From Andrena cerasifolii (taxonomy: Eukaryota > Arthropoda > Insecta > Hymenoptera > Andrenidae): a stretch of 64,000 bases of DNA. The notes below the pieces were generated by a model. It ran no database searches and was not told the origin of the DNA. It saw only the letters and a list, made by a program, of their open reading frames with translations. The stretch is taken from positions 14,012,001 through 14,076,000 of the forward strand of contig NC_135123.1 of NCBI RefSeq assembly GCF_050908995.1. The letters run 5' to 3'. Each line of letters starts with the position of its first letter. Position 1 is the stretch's first letter. Shown here piece by piece: positions 22,137 through 35,110 of the stretch. A program made the position numbers and the translations under genes.

Positions 22137-25100
22137 TCACGCTAAGGTAGCCTTCTGATTCCTCAGCATGTCCTCCGTGAAATTTTCGCTCTTCGCGAAT
22201 CTAGCGTAACTGCAAACGTAACGAACGTCAGACGAGACATAGGACCAGGTGTACAGTCTCAAGAAGCACTCACATTCTTTTGTATTTCTTCTTTTCGACA
22301 GCGGACAGCGAGGGATGAGTGGTCCCGATGGAGTCCACGAGGTGTCTCTGGGCAAGCTTGATGTCCGCCGCCTCGATTTCTCCATCCTGCGATCGAATTC
22401 AAAGAACGAAAGCGTTAATTACTGGCTTGAACGGGGGAAGCACCCGGGGCGGGTCTATCCACGGGCATACTATCGCTTATCAGCGAGACGCGTTCCTCTT
22501 CGAACGCGTCGCGCTCAGGAAACTCGCTCTCTAATTAGACGTACAGTTTGGATATTCGTGTTCTTCCGGTAGGTAAGTACCGACGTAACTTCGTTTTCTT
22601 CCGCGGGAAGTTAATTAATGGGCTCCCCATCGCGCGCGCCCGTCGAACCGATTATAAAGCGTCGAGCACGGATATATCGTAAATCTATTTCACCGCAAAG
22701 CGATATCTTGAGCTCAGACTTGCACTCACCATTTACACAGTGTTTCTGTTGTGGAGTTCCTCTAACTTTTTCACTGCTTCTTCAGAGACTTTAGCAGAGT
22801 ATACAAAGCAGTGGCGCTTGGGCGTCCGGGGGGGGGGGGGTCCCACTGCTTTGTATACTCTGCTAAACTTGATAAAGACCAGTTTTGAAAAAATTGCTTA
22901 TTTTTTCAAAACTGGTCTTTATTAAGTTTATACTAAAAAAGGGAATATTTTTAAATTTTGGTTTTAAATTTTTAATTAAATTGCCACTATAAAATGGATT
23001 TAAAAAAAAACAAGAAGGGTATATCTTTCTTTAGGATATAATCTCGGAGCAAGCCGAATGGAACGAATGAAAATAGTTTTAATGCAAATTCAATAAAATT
23101 CATTAGGTAATCTAAGGTTACCTACTGCTACCTCGTCTTTACTCTAATTCCACTATCTCTATATGTATTAAGGAGTAATAAAGACGTAATAATAATTATA
23201 AAAATTTATTTAATAAATAAAATTCTTTTCTTCTCACAACGCGCCTTCTTTAAGGGTGCCAGGGCCCCTTGCCACACCCCTCTGTGTGCGCCACTGACAC
23301 AAAGTGTGATATTCCAATGATCCCTCTCAAATATTGTCTGCAAAGTATTATCGTCGAAACTGTAAACGACCGGATCTAATTTATTACCGTTTTGAAAGCC
23401 CAACTCTTCACAATAAAGAAGACAACCCTCCGATCGGTCACACGGTCACACCTGACCCGACATCCTCGATACAGGAGCAAGGCTACGAAGGACCGACGGA
23501 TGTCTGCCTTTCGATTTTGCAGGACCGCTGCAGGCCCTAAACCGTGTATCATTATAACGCATAAGATAATAACCCCCTCGACGTTCATCGAGGCGTAGGC
23601 CAGGATGAAGTGGAGCGAGATGGGGGGTTGGCTGGTGCTCTCGGCAGCGTGCGCTAATAAACCTGGTCTACGTTTCCTCAGTTATATCGCGCCACCTACC
23701 CGCCTACCTAGCTCGGGCACTCTATATACACGAAGGGGGGAGGCGATGGGACGGGGGGTCGGTATACACCTAACGATATTATCATCATTACGCACTATCT
23801 TACTTCGGAAGCTCCCTACAAATGATTCTCGGCCGGAGTCGCGCTAAAATGCTTTTCATTATTGCGAGAGAGAGATACGACGGGGCGCGCAACAAAACGG
23901 GAGGATCGTTAGGGACACAGGGGAGAGACGTTTTCTAGCCGGGTATTCAACGTGGCGTTCGTTTCATTATTCTTCTCTCCCCGCCACCTCGCGACGAGGT
24001 GCTTTGATTAGAGGAGCTGCAGCGAATTGGGAATTGTTTGTGACGGACGATGGCTACGTTAAGGATGGTGTTATAAAATGGAGCAACACTTCCGTCCTCT
24101 ATCCTTCCTGTTTTCAACAAAAGTTACCTGCTCGCTTACCGATGCAAGAGCAACCGCGTCCTCGAATGCCGACAGCCTGGCCTGGGTGATCACCGCGTTC
24201 AAATCCGCTCCGGTGAAGCCCGAGGTGAGCGCCGCCAGTTCCTTCAGATCCAAGCCCGCCGTGTCTGCGTTCTGAGCTTTGCACAGGGCGGCTAAGATCT
24301 CCTCCCTGTCGGCCTGCGTGAACGGCGTGGAAATAGAATCGATCAGAGGAGAAATGCGAGATTCAATGTTTAGAAAAATGTATACCTCGTCTGGCAACGG
24401 ACAATACAGTGCCTTGTCGAGACGTCCAGGCCGCAAAAGGGCGGGATCCAATAAGTCTGGCCTCGAAGACGCTGCCACAACCGCTACCCCTTCTCTGTCC
24501 TCCACTCCGTCCATCTGTGTTAACAATTGATTCACTACCCTATCGGTTACACCGGTACTATCGTGCCCTCGCCTGAAATCAATCGCGGGAAACGTATTTT
24601 TATTATGCGACAAGAGATCACAGTATTGTTAACGAGTGCGTCACCTGGGAGCGAGGCTGTCGAACTCGTCGAAGAATAGGACACACGGCTTGGCACGAAG
24701 GGCTCTGGAAATTACAAAGAAATATTCTTTCGCATCCGGAGATATGAAGCACCGCTCTTCAGGTTTAATTAGAAAACACACCTTTCGAAGACGTTTCTAA
24801 CAGACTCCTCGCTGACGCCAATGTATTTCGATAGAAGCTCTGGGCCCTAAAACGAAAATTCGTACGTGTACGGAGGGTCCGTTTTTGAGCTAAAGCCGAA
24901 TGATTTTCGCGCATACCTTGACGCTGATTAAGTTCACACCGCATTCGTTTGCGATCGCTTTGGCCAGCATCGTCTTCCCCGTTCCTGGCATACCGTACAA
25001 CAGCACTCCGTTCTGCAGCTTAATGGGGGCATTCTTAAATATCTCCGGGTATTTCAACGGCCACTGTAGGATCTCAACGAGGGCGCTTTTCACTTCCGCT

Positions 25101-28100
25101 AGCCCCCCAATATCTGACCAAACGTGGCCAGCGCCTTTGTACAATTGTATGCCTTGCAAAGACATCGGGGTGCAATTCTTCAGGGCCACCGACACGTTCT
25201 CTTCCTCGATAACGATAGGCGGCCGCGAGGCTGCTTTTGTTCCCGAGAAAATCAACACCGTTGCGATTACTACCGAGCACTTATTATCCAGACGAAAAAG
25301 AAATTTCAACCCAGATCAAGAATATATTCAGAGGCGGGAAACATATCGAGCAAAATTAACCCCCAAGCAAAGAAAAGGAAGCTCCATTTGTCTGAAGATA
25401 CTTGAACGCCAAGTAGTGAACGCGTTAGTCGCTAATAACCATAAGCGTAACTCCAGTTCAGCGTTTGTACGCTAATTAACCCTTAGGTGGATTATTGGAG
25501 CCGCTGTGGCCCTGTGTAACTTTAAGCTAATAATTCTTTAATATGTATTGATGTCATTAATTGGCGATTTATGTAATCCTCTATTATCTCATTACGCTTG
25601 GAATGACGCAAAGGAATATTGGTTTCTATTTTAAATTCGGTAACAGTCGATACGACCGAGTTACAGTCCCGATTGCAGGTAATTACTTGAAGTTCCGTTA
25701 CCGCGACGCTTCCAAGCGGCGAACGCGGCTTTCTCAGCCATATCCACCAGATCCTGCACCATCCATCCCTCGGTCTTGTTTCCATAGTAATCCCAATTCA
25801 CGTCTCCAAGCACGTACAACTTGTCCCCGAGCATTAATTGCAAAATATCGATTCTATCCACCTGATTAGAGAGCGCACGGGTTACACGGTGAACAGAGAT
25901 CAGCACAATAATCGCAGACGCGCTCGCGATTCGCTAATCTGTCTAATGGCTCGCCCGACGGTTTCCTGGCTGCCTGAGCCAGGCTGTGTTACAGGGGTGA
26001 GTCGTTCAACGTTAGAGCGTAAAACGACTTCGCTGATCTTGATGAGGGAGCGAGTAATTATTTCGGACGGATAAATATATCGTTCCCGAGTAATGGTAAA
26101 AGTCGCGGCTCGACATCCACGATGTTATATACAAATGATGTTTCTCGAATGTGAATAAATCGAGTACCTTCTCAAGATTCGGGATCGATAAAACTGTCCT
26201 GAAAAAGTGCGACCCCCTCGCTGGTCTTAATTTCTGGCCGATCCTATTAACGCCGGCGCACGTGGCGATGGTTGATACGTAATGAGCTTCTTGATACTGC
26301 GTCACAGTGTTCACCAGCATATCCGCGATCCTGGCGGCAGAATATTTCGAGAACTCTTTAATCTCCGTTTAGAGAACTACGAAACCACGCGGGGAATTAC
26401 CTGGCGGCATTTATGGCGTCCGGACTATTTTCTTCGTCGTTCATCGACGCATTTGTGATGGACTCTAGATCGTCCAGGAATAATACGGATGGTTGGTAGT
26501 AGGCGCACTCGGTTAGAGCAGCTGTGAGCGTCTTTTGCAAGATCTCGGCCTTTTTTCCTTGAAAAGAAACACATGTGTCGCGTTTAATGTTTCAATTAGA
26601 GCGAGATACGAGAACGGTGTGCAATCTTTTATGAAAGTTTATGCTGGCCAGTACCGAACATGTTTAAAGAAGATTTTCAATCGAGCAAGTACCGCGAATG
26701 AAAATTTAAGAAATTGAAAGAATCACCTTTCAGAGATCTGCAGTCGATGCTATGGGTGTGCACGAAATAGGGTGCGCTACGCAGATACTCGGTAAGTATT
26801 TTGCAGACGGTAGTCTTCCCTGAGCCGACCTCGCCAGAAATTAAGATGTTTTCTCGATCGTATTCGAAATGCAGACGCGTACGCAAGCCGAGACTAAGGT
26901 CGAGCGACAGGTAACATTTTGCCAGAACAGTTTCTAAATATCTGAAACAGAAACGCTCTTTATGCAGATAGGAAAAAGGGAAAAATACGAAATCGGCTCG
27001 TATACACGGCATGTAGAGCAACTTAGGGAGCGATAAATTTTGAGAAGCGACAAATTTTTGGAAGCGACAAATTTTGGGAAGCGATAAACTTTGGGGAGCG
27101 AAAAATTTTGGAGCCCGGCAAAATTTTGAGAGCAGTAAATTTTGGGGAGCGCTAAATTTTGGAGAGCGCTAAATTTTGGGGAGCGATAAATTAAGGGTAA
27201 CGGCAAATTTTGGGACGCGGCAAAATTTGGGGAGTGGTAAATTTTGGGGAGCGGCAAATTTTAGAAAGCGACACATTTTGAGGAACGCTAAATTTTGAGG
27301 AGCGGCAAATTTTTGGAAGCGACAAATTTTGGAGGAGCGGCAAATTTTTGGGAGCGGCAAAATATGAGGAGCGACAAATTTTGAGGAGCGCTAAATTTCG
27401 GGAAGTGGCAAATTTTGGGGAGCGGCAAATTTTATAAGGCGACCAATCTTGAGCGAAAGAAATTAGGGAAGATTTAAACACAGAAGCTTGAGAACCCTTC
27501 AAAAACAATTCCCTTTTTTTCATGTAACGAATTAGCAATGACTCAGATGCCAGTTGCCATATTGAATTAATTTTGAAATGCTCTCGACTCTTTCGAATTA
27601 AAATAATTCATGATAATTCGCGGAAAGGGCGGCAGACGCGTTAGCCTAGGGACACCAAATCTCCAAATCATTACCGAGTGGAGACCCTTCCCAGACGATG
27701 ATGCTCCTGGTCCAGCCGCGTTGACAATCGCAAGTGGCTTATCTCGTTCACAGACCTCGAGTGTATTACCAGGTTCTCCAAATCAGCCCCATCCACCACG
27801 GCAGACGTGCAATTCTCCGGCGAAATCTTCACGACGCACAGGCTACCATCGTCCAAAACGACTGCCGCGCAAGAGTTCACCAACAGTCCTCCACCAATCG
27901 AACGTGTTCTCACGTAATTAGCAAAAACCTCCTCGGACACAGAATTCCTCCAGGAGAACAGCTCGATGGAGGACGGACGAGCATTCTCAGGCGCCTCCAC
28001 CTGCCACAAGCTCACTTTCGCCCCCGTTCTGAGGTCCAAAGTCACCCTCAAGCTATCCGAAACGTGTACAGTCTTGTGGATCTGGCTGATGTCGAAGTGA

Positions 28101-29951
28101 CCCTTGTCCAACCGGGAGGACTTCTCCAGCAGATCCTCTACAACGAACAGCCTCACGATCAGCTCCGTGGCCAGCTTCGGCACAGGGGAATCGTCCTTCG
28201 TCAGGAAACTCGTGCTGGTCACGCTCACGTGCTGTCTGTCCTCCGCTACCTTCTTCACCCGACAAACCGCGAAGCTGCCAGTGAACTTCGGGGCCTGACT
28301 CCTTGGCACCAGCACGTGGTAGGGAGAAGACAATACCTCGTCGAAGATGTCCCCTTCGGTGAGCGTGACTTTCGGCATCGGGTGGACACGATATATCGTT
28401 GGTTTCTTTCTGCTGCGAAAGCTCTGCAGCAGCTCGTAGCTCCTGGCTGCTTCGTCCTCCTCAGACTTTGTGTCAATTCGTTCCATCTCGAGCGGTAGGA
28501 ATTTTCTTAACGCGGTCAGCAAGCGATTCGAGAGAGTGGAGGATCGTTTAAGGTCGTCGTTTGATATTTCTGTTTTCGTGGTCGCTACCGTGTCTGCCAC
28601 GTGTATCTCTGTGAACTGCTCGAGCTTCCCGTAGACAAAGTTTGGCTCCAGTGATTCTACGCGAGACAAAAAGGATTATTTTGTTTTTAAAAGCAGTTTG
28701 TGGGCTGATGGGATGTGTGGTAAGTATGGGATGTGTGGTATATTAATACTGTAATGCGATTGGGAAGGACACTATTTATTATTTAATTGACTCGAGGTGT
28801 ATGGTTCGTTGGAAGAATATAACTTGCCTACGATAAAAGTGACGGAAGAAAATTTCGACACCCAAGCGACGATCTGCTGGTCCTTGGCCACTACTCGTAT
28901 TTGATTGAGCAGCGTTGATTGCAACTTTTCCATTTGCAGTTCCTGCGAAATACCCCCACCCCACGTTTTATTTCGATATACGGAATTTATTAGTAATTTC
29001 TTGCAAGACGTTTGTACGTTTCAAAAATCTTCATTCGGCGCAAGAGAAGCTTAATAAAATTGTTTCTGAGTCCTACCAAAATCTCTCTATCGTCTGCGGT
29101 ACGAGGCGCGACGTTCACTTGCGTCAGAAGAGGCGCATCTTTCACGGAAGACACGAATACGTCGTCTCCTTCTTCGATGCTCAAACTTCTGGCAAAAGTT
29201 GTGCCGAGACACAGAGTTTCATTGGGACTTGGTCTTGTGTTGCAGGACGCGTAATACGCCCTGCCATTGTGCACTATTTCAATAACATTCTCCTGTAATT
29301 TTTAATAAATTTCACTGCTCAGTCATCACTCCGTATCCTTAAATCGAAGGATATCAATAAAAACACTATAAATTACTTTTCGAAAAATCTACTTCTACTT
29401 CCTCGTGTAGGCTGTAAAGATGGCGAATGTATCTATGCAGCGTAAAAAAGATATCCGTAAAATTATGTCGATAAACTAGCAATAATCGAGAGGCAGACGT
29501 GTTACCATGCGTCGAGAATCTCCGACAAAGAAGTATGTATCTTATTGGTATAAGTATTCAAAGACAAGTTAACAGTAAAGTGGCAGATTCAGCGCAATTA
29601 CTCATTAACAAGATCGTTGATGATAATGAACAGATAAGATAGTTCAAGATTTTAAAGGCTCTCTGTTTTATCGGCCCGATTGCGGAAAAAACGAGTCTCG
29701 ACATCTAGCGGGATAATACGATGTCGGTGGATCTAAGAATCAGCTGTGATCAGCCTGTGCCCCGTTTTGGCATATCACATTTTCTATCTATCGTTGTATC
29801 GCGTAACACATGCTTTTGCAATATAACATATCGGCATATCGTGGCATACAGAACCAACCTTAGTTTCCAATTTACGTAGCCAGGTGTCTGACAAATAGGC
29901 GAAGCAATTGTTCACTGTTATGTACTTGACCACGAGACGTTCGCTCTGCAT
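22137..29951 (-). CDS. Pex1: Peroxisome biogenesis AAA-ATPase PEX1, 15 coding exons
   Basis: PEX1 and PEX6 form the AAA hexamer that extracts PEX5 from the peroxisome membrane. Exons read on the minus strand: 29859-29951, 29077-29292, 28828-28942, 27675-28656, 26727-26941, 26401-26557, 26168-26330, 25702-25861, 24917-25233, 24782-24846, 24645-24704, 24386-24572, 24140-24313, 22274-22386 and 22137-22209. Phases agree throughout and give about 1029 residues. The N-terminal domain carries CFAYLSDTWLRKLETK. D1 has Walker A GEVGSGKTT near residue 505 and FLDDLES as Walker B. D2 has GMPGTGKT near 781 (M replaces the usual P), FFDEFDS, and the diagnostic RGHDSTGVTDRVVNQLLTQMDGV with an ALLRPGRLD arginine finger. 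The C-terminus NQKATLA fits the family. Start is the ATG at 29951 or 29978. Exon 3 uses a GC donor. The 1.75-kb intron after 24140 could hide one small exon. Confidence 0.92.
22809..23296. mobile_element. hAT-like element in a PEX1 intron, with palindromic host flank
   Basis: Termini CAGTGGCGC and GCGCCACTG are bracketed by ATACAAAG (22801-22808) and ACACAAAG (23297-23304), an 8-bp target duplication with one mismatch. A 25-bp perfect inverted repeat (22790-22814 with 22843-22867) joins host flank to the first bases of the element across a run of twelve G. A second hairpin (22865-22893 with 22901-22929) follows at once. There is no ORF. Short non-autonomous hAT element; the palindromes are unusual. 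Confidence 0.6.
27020..27460. repeat. 17-bp minisatellite in PEX1 intron 4
   Basis: About 25 imperfect copies of a unit near GGAGCGRCAAATTTTGG lie head to tail inside the intron between PEX1 exons 4 and 5. Variation centres on the bases after AGCG (ACA, ATA, CTA, GCA). Because 17 is not a multiple of three, all frames carry repetitive pseudo-peptides (for example LPKICRSPKFA on the minus strand), which are not genes. Confidence 0.85.
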
Positions 29952-29978
29952 CCTCGATTGTCTATCATAGAAACCCAC

Positions 29979-31580
29979 TAACGAATGAGATTCAAGCTCA
30001 GGATGTTACACGCGGGGACGCGCACATACGACGAGAATACAGAGTAAATTATCGGTACGTAACACAGATTCCCGCGGTATAAGTCCGAGAGTTATGTTCG
30101 ACTTAGGTTAACGAGCACCGACGGATCGAAACGCTTTCCGTCACCGCGGCGGCCGATCGACCAAGGTTCTGCCTTTGGCCCCTTCAGACTTTCGAGCATT
30201 TGCTTTCCTTTGCTTTCGAGGGATCACTGAAGGCAGGGTCAAAGGTTAATTGTTTATTACAAGTATTTAGTGCGCGCCATTTACGCGGCCCTGCATAATC
30301 GCGTGCGGTGCTAGCAGGAAGCTCGCCGAATAATCGGAGTAGTGGACGATTTCTTGTGTCGAATACGTTATAGGGTAAACAACAGGAGAGACATAAATCG
30401 ATCGCGCGATACATCTGGAATTTATCCTGCGACGAGCACAAATCGTGCGCGTTCGGTCAGGTAACGACTCGGTAATAGAGGTTCTCTAAAATTTGACGAT
30501 ACGAGACCTGCACGCGATAGATGTTAGGCATTTAACGATATTGAAATTCTCCGGTCTGGTCTACGCACAAAATGAATGCCATTGATCGTGGAAAATATGA
30601 AAAGCCGATACGGTTTGAATAAACGTAGCTGTTGATTTGGAGTTCCATCATCAGGTGGCGCGTGCGCATTTTTTTTTCAAGCTTTCGATTGGAGATCCCC
30701 GAAATTGAGCTGACGAATCGGAGGAGGCGCTAACAGTAACTGTGATATTTTGAACCAGCGTCAACTTCAGTTACTCTGGCGAGACGAATGGACACTACAG
30801 TAACGTACTAGTGGCAGGAGAATTGTATAAATGAGAGATTCCAGCGTACCAGAGTACAAACGATATTAACCAGCATACTTTAGGTAAATTATTATAATTC
30901 CTTCGTTGTTAAGAGGCCTGCTTCTCCCACGAATATTTCGCTTTCCATTTGGTTAAATCCGATTGTTTTCGACTGCTTCCGCGATCACGCTTGTCTTCAT
31001 GGCAGTCGCCAACAATTTCTCCTCCCCATTTGTTTTCATACTTTCTCGCCCTCCCGAAGCCACTTTCGAGGCTTATATCGGCGATATCTAACGTTCGAAG
31101 GATAAGTATCTGAGTGTTTATTCCAGTAATGTGTCCTTGCTTCGCGTTCCCGCGTTTTTTCCCTCGTGAATGCGATGTCCCATGAATCGAGTTAACGGGC
31201 GGAACTATAGTCCGACAAAAGCGGGCGAATGTCTCGATTTATCACAGAAAATCATTTCAATTTCAATACGAGTCGATCGGGCAAATAACGAGGCAGTGCA
31301 GAATCATGCTCGCGCGCGGAGGAACGAAGGAATTTACGTGAAATATTCGCTCGAACTTTCGTTCTCCTTCTTGTTACAGCAACTCGCAAAATTATTACCG
31401 TAGGTCGTAAAATGATATATTCTGTTAGAAAACTGTATATATTTCGCGCCAGATGTATCACAGATGAAATTCTGTCTCCCTGTAACTCGCGACTATTATA
31501 CGTAAATTTTTAAAGAATATACTAATATCCAGTTTCTCCTTGTACAGGGAAAAACCAGGAATCTTAAATTTTAATCGTTT
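29979..31580. promoter_or_regulatory. Divergent intergenic region between PEX1 and cyclin B3
   Basis: About 1.6 kb separates the PEX1 start from the cyclin B3 start, so both promoters should lie here. A TATA-like GTATAAATGAGAG sits near 30825 on the plus strand. Any 5' UTR exon of cyclin B3 cannot be placed confidently. A clear polyserine-free open region or other gene is not seen; the small frames at 30184-30441 and 31170-31403 have no features. Confidence 0.35.
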
Positions 31581-33626
31581 ATGAGAATGGCACCACCAAA
31601 AGTTTTAAATGCGAACAAGCAAGGTGCTACTAACATAACTGCGAGGAAAGGAATAACAACGAGAAGTCACAGTTCCGTGCTAAGTAATGTTCTGCTCAAG
31701 CCGCCGGTTCTCGGAAGAGACCCCCGCATTAAGAGGAAAGCTGAAGCATCGCCGCCGAAGGAGAAAACAACAAAGAGATCCGCATTAGGGAATATTACGA
31801 ATGTAGGTTATTCAAAATGCTAGAAAACGATGTCCTTATGTTCGTTCTAATATCTTGTAAACCGACAGGCCATTGGGAAGACACTGGGGACTCACCAGCA
31901 AGAGCCAAAGAAAGCACTAAGAAAGGCGACAATTACTCAAGTTAAACCTATTACCCAGACAAGTTCTGTTAGAACGCTTGACACAGCTGCGACGAAGTCA
32001 GAAGTAGCACACGCCAGACCAAAGCCATTGCCTCGTGTAAAGCCAGTAAAGAAGGACGAGGAGAAGACCGAAATACCTAGTAAAATTGTAAATGTAAGAC
32101 GTAGTTTAGACTTAGAGAAATCAGAGGACAGCTCCTTGTACGTAAGTGCGTTAGAGGATGTGGGTGACGACAGTACGAAACGGTCTAGGAGGAGCAATAC
32201 TCAGGTGAGCGGTATTGGACGCTACGGCGTAATTTACGCCGCCGATATTTTCACGCGCAAATTTTAAACGCTTCGGCGTAGTTTACGCCAGCGATATTTT
32301 CACACGCAATGTTTAAACGCCTCGGCGTAGTTTACGCCGGCGATATTTTCACGCGCAATTTTAAACGCTGCGATCGATATTTGCACAGGCTGCGGAAATC
32401 GGGAAAGCAGAGAAAGAAAATGGAACTATCGAAGAGGCTCCAGTGAAAATCGAAGAGAAATCAATAGCTGCCCGTTTGGACGCTGTTCCAGAGAGAGAAT
32501 TGCCAGAAGGAGTTCAATGGGACTTCGATGCGGAGAATTGGCTGGACCCGTTTCAGGTCTCCCACTATGCCATGAATATCTTCAATTATTTGAAAGATAG
32601 GGAGCGCATGTTTCCTATCGGAGATTACATGGAGAGACAAGTGTGCCTTTCACGATGGATGAGATCCTTGTTAGTGGACTGGATGGTAGAAGTTCAAGAA
32701 TCCTTCGAACTGAATCACGAAACTTTGTATTTGGCTGTGAAGCTGGTTGACCTGTACCTAACGAAAGTCACTGTCGGCAAAGAAACATTACAATTGTTGG
32801 GTGCCGCGAGTCTTTTCATAGCGAGTAAATACGACGTAAGTATGGAACATTTGCGCGCGCAATTCGCAGCGGAGAAAAGAGAGAAATTTATTCTTTAAAC
32901 GTAATGCACCATTGATTAATGAAAAATTCTGATTTCTGTAGGAGAGAATACCTCCGATGGTTGAAGATTTTTTGTATATATGTGACGGTGCTTACACGCA
33001 AAGAGAATTAATTAGAATGGAAATGAGCGTTTTAAAAGTAGTGGACTTCGATCTTGGTGTACCTCTTTCCTATAGGTTCCTTAGACGATACGCTAGGGTG
33101 AGTTACTTTAATAACTCAACTCCATTCCGCTCTTTTACACTGTTTCCGCCGTATTGTAGTAAAGCAACCTTCTTCTTTTTTCAAACAGTGCGCGAAAGTT
33201 TCAATGCCAACACTAACATTAGCACGATATATTTTGGAGTACTCATTGATGGATTATTCGACAATAATGTTCAGTGATAGTAAAATGGCTGCGGCTGCGC
33301 TCCTTCTTGCATTACAAGTGAAAGATCTAGGAGGATGGACACCCACATTAGAATATTATAGCGGCTACAAAGTTGACGACATAAGAGACATTGTGAACTT
33401 GTTAAACCAAGGACTACATCGAAAACACAAGGAGGCTCTAACTACAGTACGCAACAAATACAGCCATAAGTAAGTATAGAAACATTTTCTTGCCTCGACT
33501 AACGAAATCCTTGCTACAAAAAGCATACGATACTTTTTCTTTCCAAGCTTTACGAACGCTTTTCCATATTTTAGGATATTCTTCGAAGTAGCAAAGCTGC
33601 CATTAAAAGACACTTTAGATATATAA
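31581..33626 (+). CDS. CycB3: Cyclin B3, 6 coding exons
   Basis: B3-type mitotic cyclin, a nuclear activator of Cdk1. Exons 31581-31802, 31869-32204, 32389-32835, 32942-33097, 33189-33469 and 33575-33626, about 497 residues. The N-terminus holds a destruction box RSALGNITN (residues 66-74), the RxxLxxIxN form, ending exactly at the exon 1/2 junction. The cyclin box starts around NWLDPFQVSHYAMNIFNYLK and includes WMRSLLVDWMVEVQE and LGAASLFIASKYD; the second fold contains YICDGAY, PLSYRFLRRYAR and MPTLTLARYILEYSLMDY. The last exon gives the family ending KIFFEVAKLPL. The second ATG (31587) has a better start context and is an alternative. A Lys/Pro-rich linker separates the D-box from the cyclin fold. 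Convergent with Rubicon. Confidence 0.95.
32210..32365. repeat. Three 49-bp tandem repeats filling cyclin B3 intron 2
   Basis: Three near-identical units of 48-50 bp follow one another (starting near 32218, 32268 and 32317), each containing GGCGTAGTTTACGCC, itself a short palindrome, followed by GATATTTTCACRCGCAA. They make up nearly all of the 184-bp intron between exons 2 and 3. Confidence 0.85.
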
Positions 33627-35110
33627 GCGATTTAAGAAAGGAAACGCATAGATAATAGGAAAAAAAACACGATTGACAATAACACTTAGAACTGCCTAAT
33701 TATTATTGTTAGGTAGCTTGTAATGAAATTCATGAATTAGTAGGATACTCGCGAGCTTAAGTATGTAAATCACAACGACCTTAGTTTATTTAATGAGATC
33801 GTAACGAGACAAAATTGAAATTACCGATTATCCAGACAGCAACAATGAAATGACTACGAATCTCGGTTTGAACTTTATACATATTCAAAAGGACAAGTAA
33901 ATGCTACGATTTTTTCCCCGCTCTTTTTTTAGTTATTTATACAACATTCGTAAACGATATTCCTCTACAATCTCAGTATTTTTAAGTTATTTTAATTTTT
34001 TTTTTTGTTGAGAAATTTATTTTAGCGCCACGCTTTATACTCCACGATAATTCTGATAAGAAATTGGTATGTCCAAACTCTTTTTTGTATGCATGGAAAG
34101 ATTGAGATTAATCTTTTACTATTTTTCTCTTTATATATATACTAACTAGAATACTATGTCATTGCCGTTGATTGAATTGGTACATATTATACACGTGTAT
34201 GAGTAAATCGAAATTTATGCGGCATCTTACGTTTTAACGAGCCGTGTAAAGAGTGTGGCGTATTGTTATGCATTGTTGTTGCATTTTATAGACTGATGAT
34301 AAACTGTATGCTCCTAAGATAGTTAACAGGAAGTACCAGCGAGTATGATGAGGGTTTTAATCATCGCACAGTATAAAATTCACGGTATAAAACTGGAGTC
34401 GAAGAGAATTTAACAGAAAAATTAATTTATATCAACAAGTTGCATGAAACGAACAAATTCAAGTATGCAAATATATATATATGTAACTTATAGAGAATGT
34501 CGTTTCTCGTTAATTTCCATTCTATATGAAAATTCTATTTAATACTATTAATCGATCGATTACGCGTATAATCTGAATGTAATGGAAATATCTATTTCTT
34601 CAGACCTTCACCGATGCCATATCTGCTAATTGCGCCTATTTAATAAACATGACATACTCTTCCTTACAAAATACCACCTGTGATAGAAGTAATGTATTCA
34701 AAACTTCGGGTACAATCAAACGCATCAAAATTCCCTCACGTAGAAATATTTATGCAATTTGTACGCTAACAAACTAGTTTCGTTAGACCTACTATTGAGA
34801 AAAATGAAAGATATATATTATCAGCTCGAAGATAGTTGTATATACTTGGTCACACTTATGGACGTGTACATATTTTCTAAACATTATTAGGACAAATTTA
34901 GAGCGATTTCTTTCTATCGAAAGCCATTACGGATAAGAATACTATACAGTTCTAAGATTTATTGAAATTAGGTGGTGTATATAATTGTCATTATATTTTT
35001 TTACCGTCATTGAATGTACTGTTATCTATTATTTTATAAGACGTGTGTATGTGGAACCATTGTAAGAGAAATGTAATTTAATAAAATCAAATAATGGTTT
35101 TTAATTCTTT
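33627..35110 (+). other. Probable cyclin B3 3' UTR
   Basis: AT-rich sequence without coding character follows the cyclin B3 stop. An AATAAA lies at 35080-35085, followed by a T/G-rich stretch, and is the best candidate for the mRNA end. Assignment as UTR is inference; earlier cleavage is possible. Confidence 0.4.

Noticed and set aside
26934..27538. Repetitive minus-strand peptides such as LPKICRSPKFA
   Set aside because: Products of reading the 17-bp intronic minisatellite in successive frames, not a repeat protein.
27734..28498. A 254-codon plus-strand frame
   Set aside because: Antisense to the large PEX1 exon, whose minus-strand reading matches the family and splices in phase.
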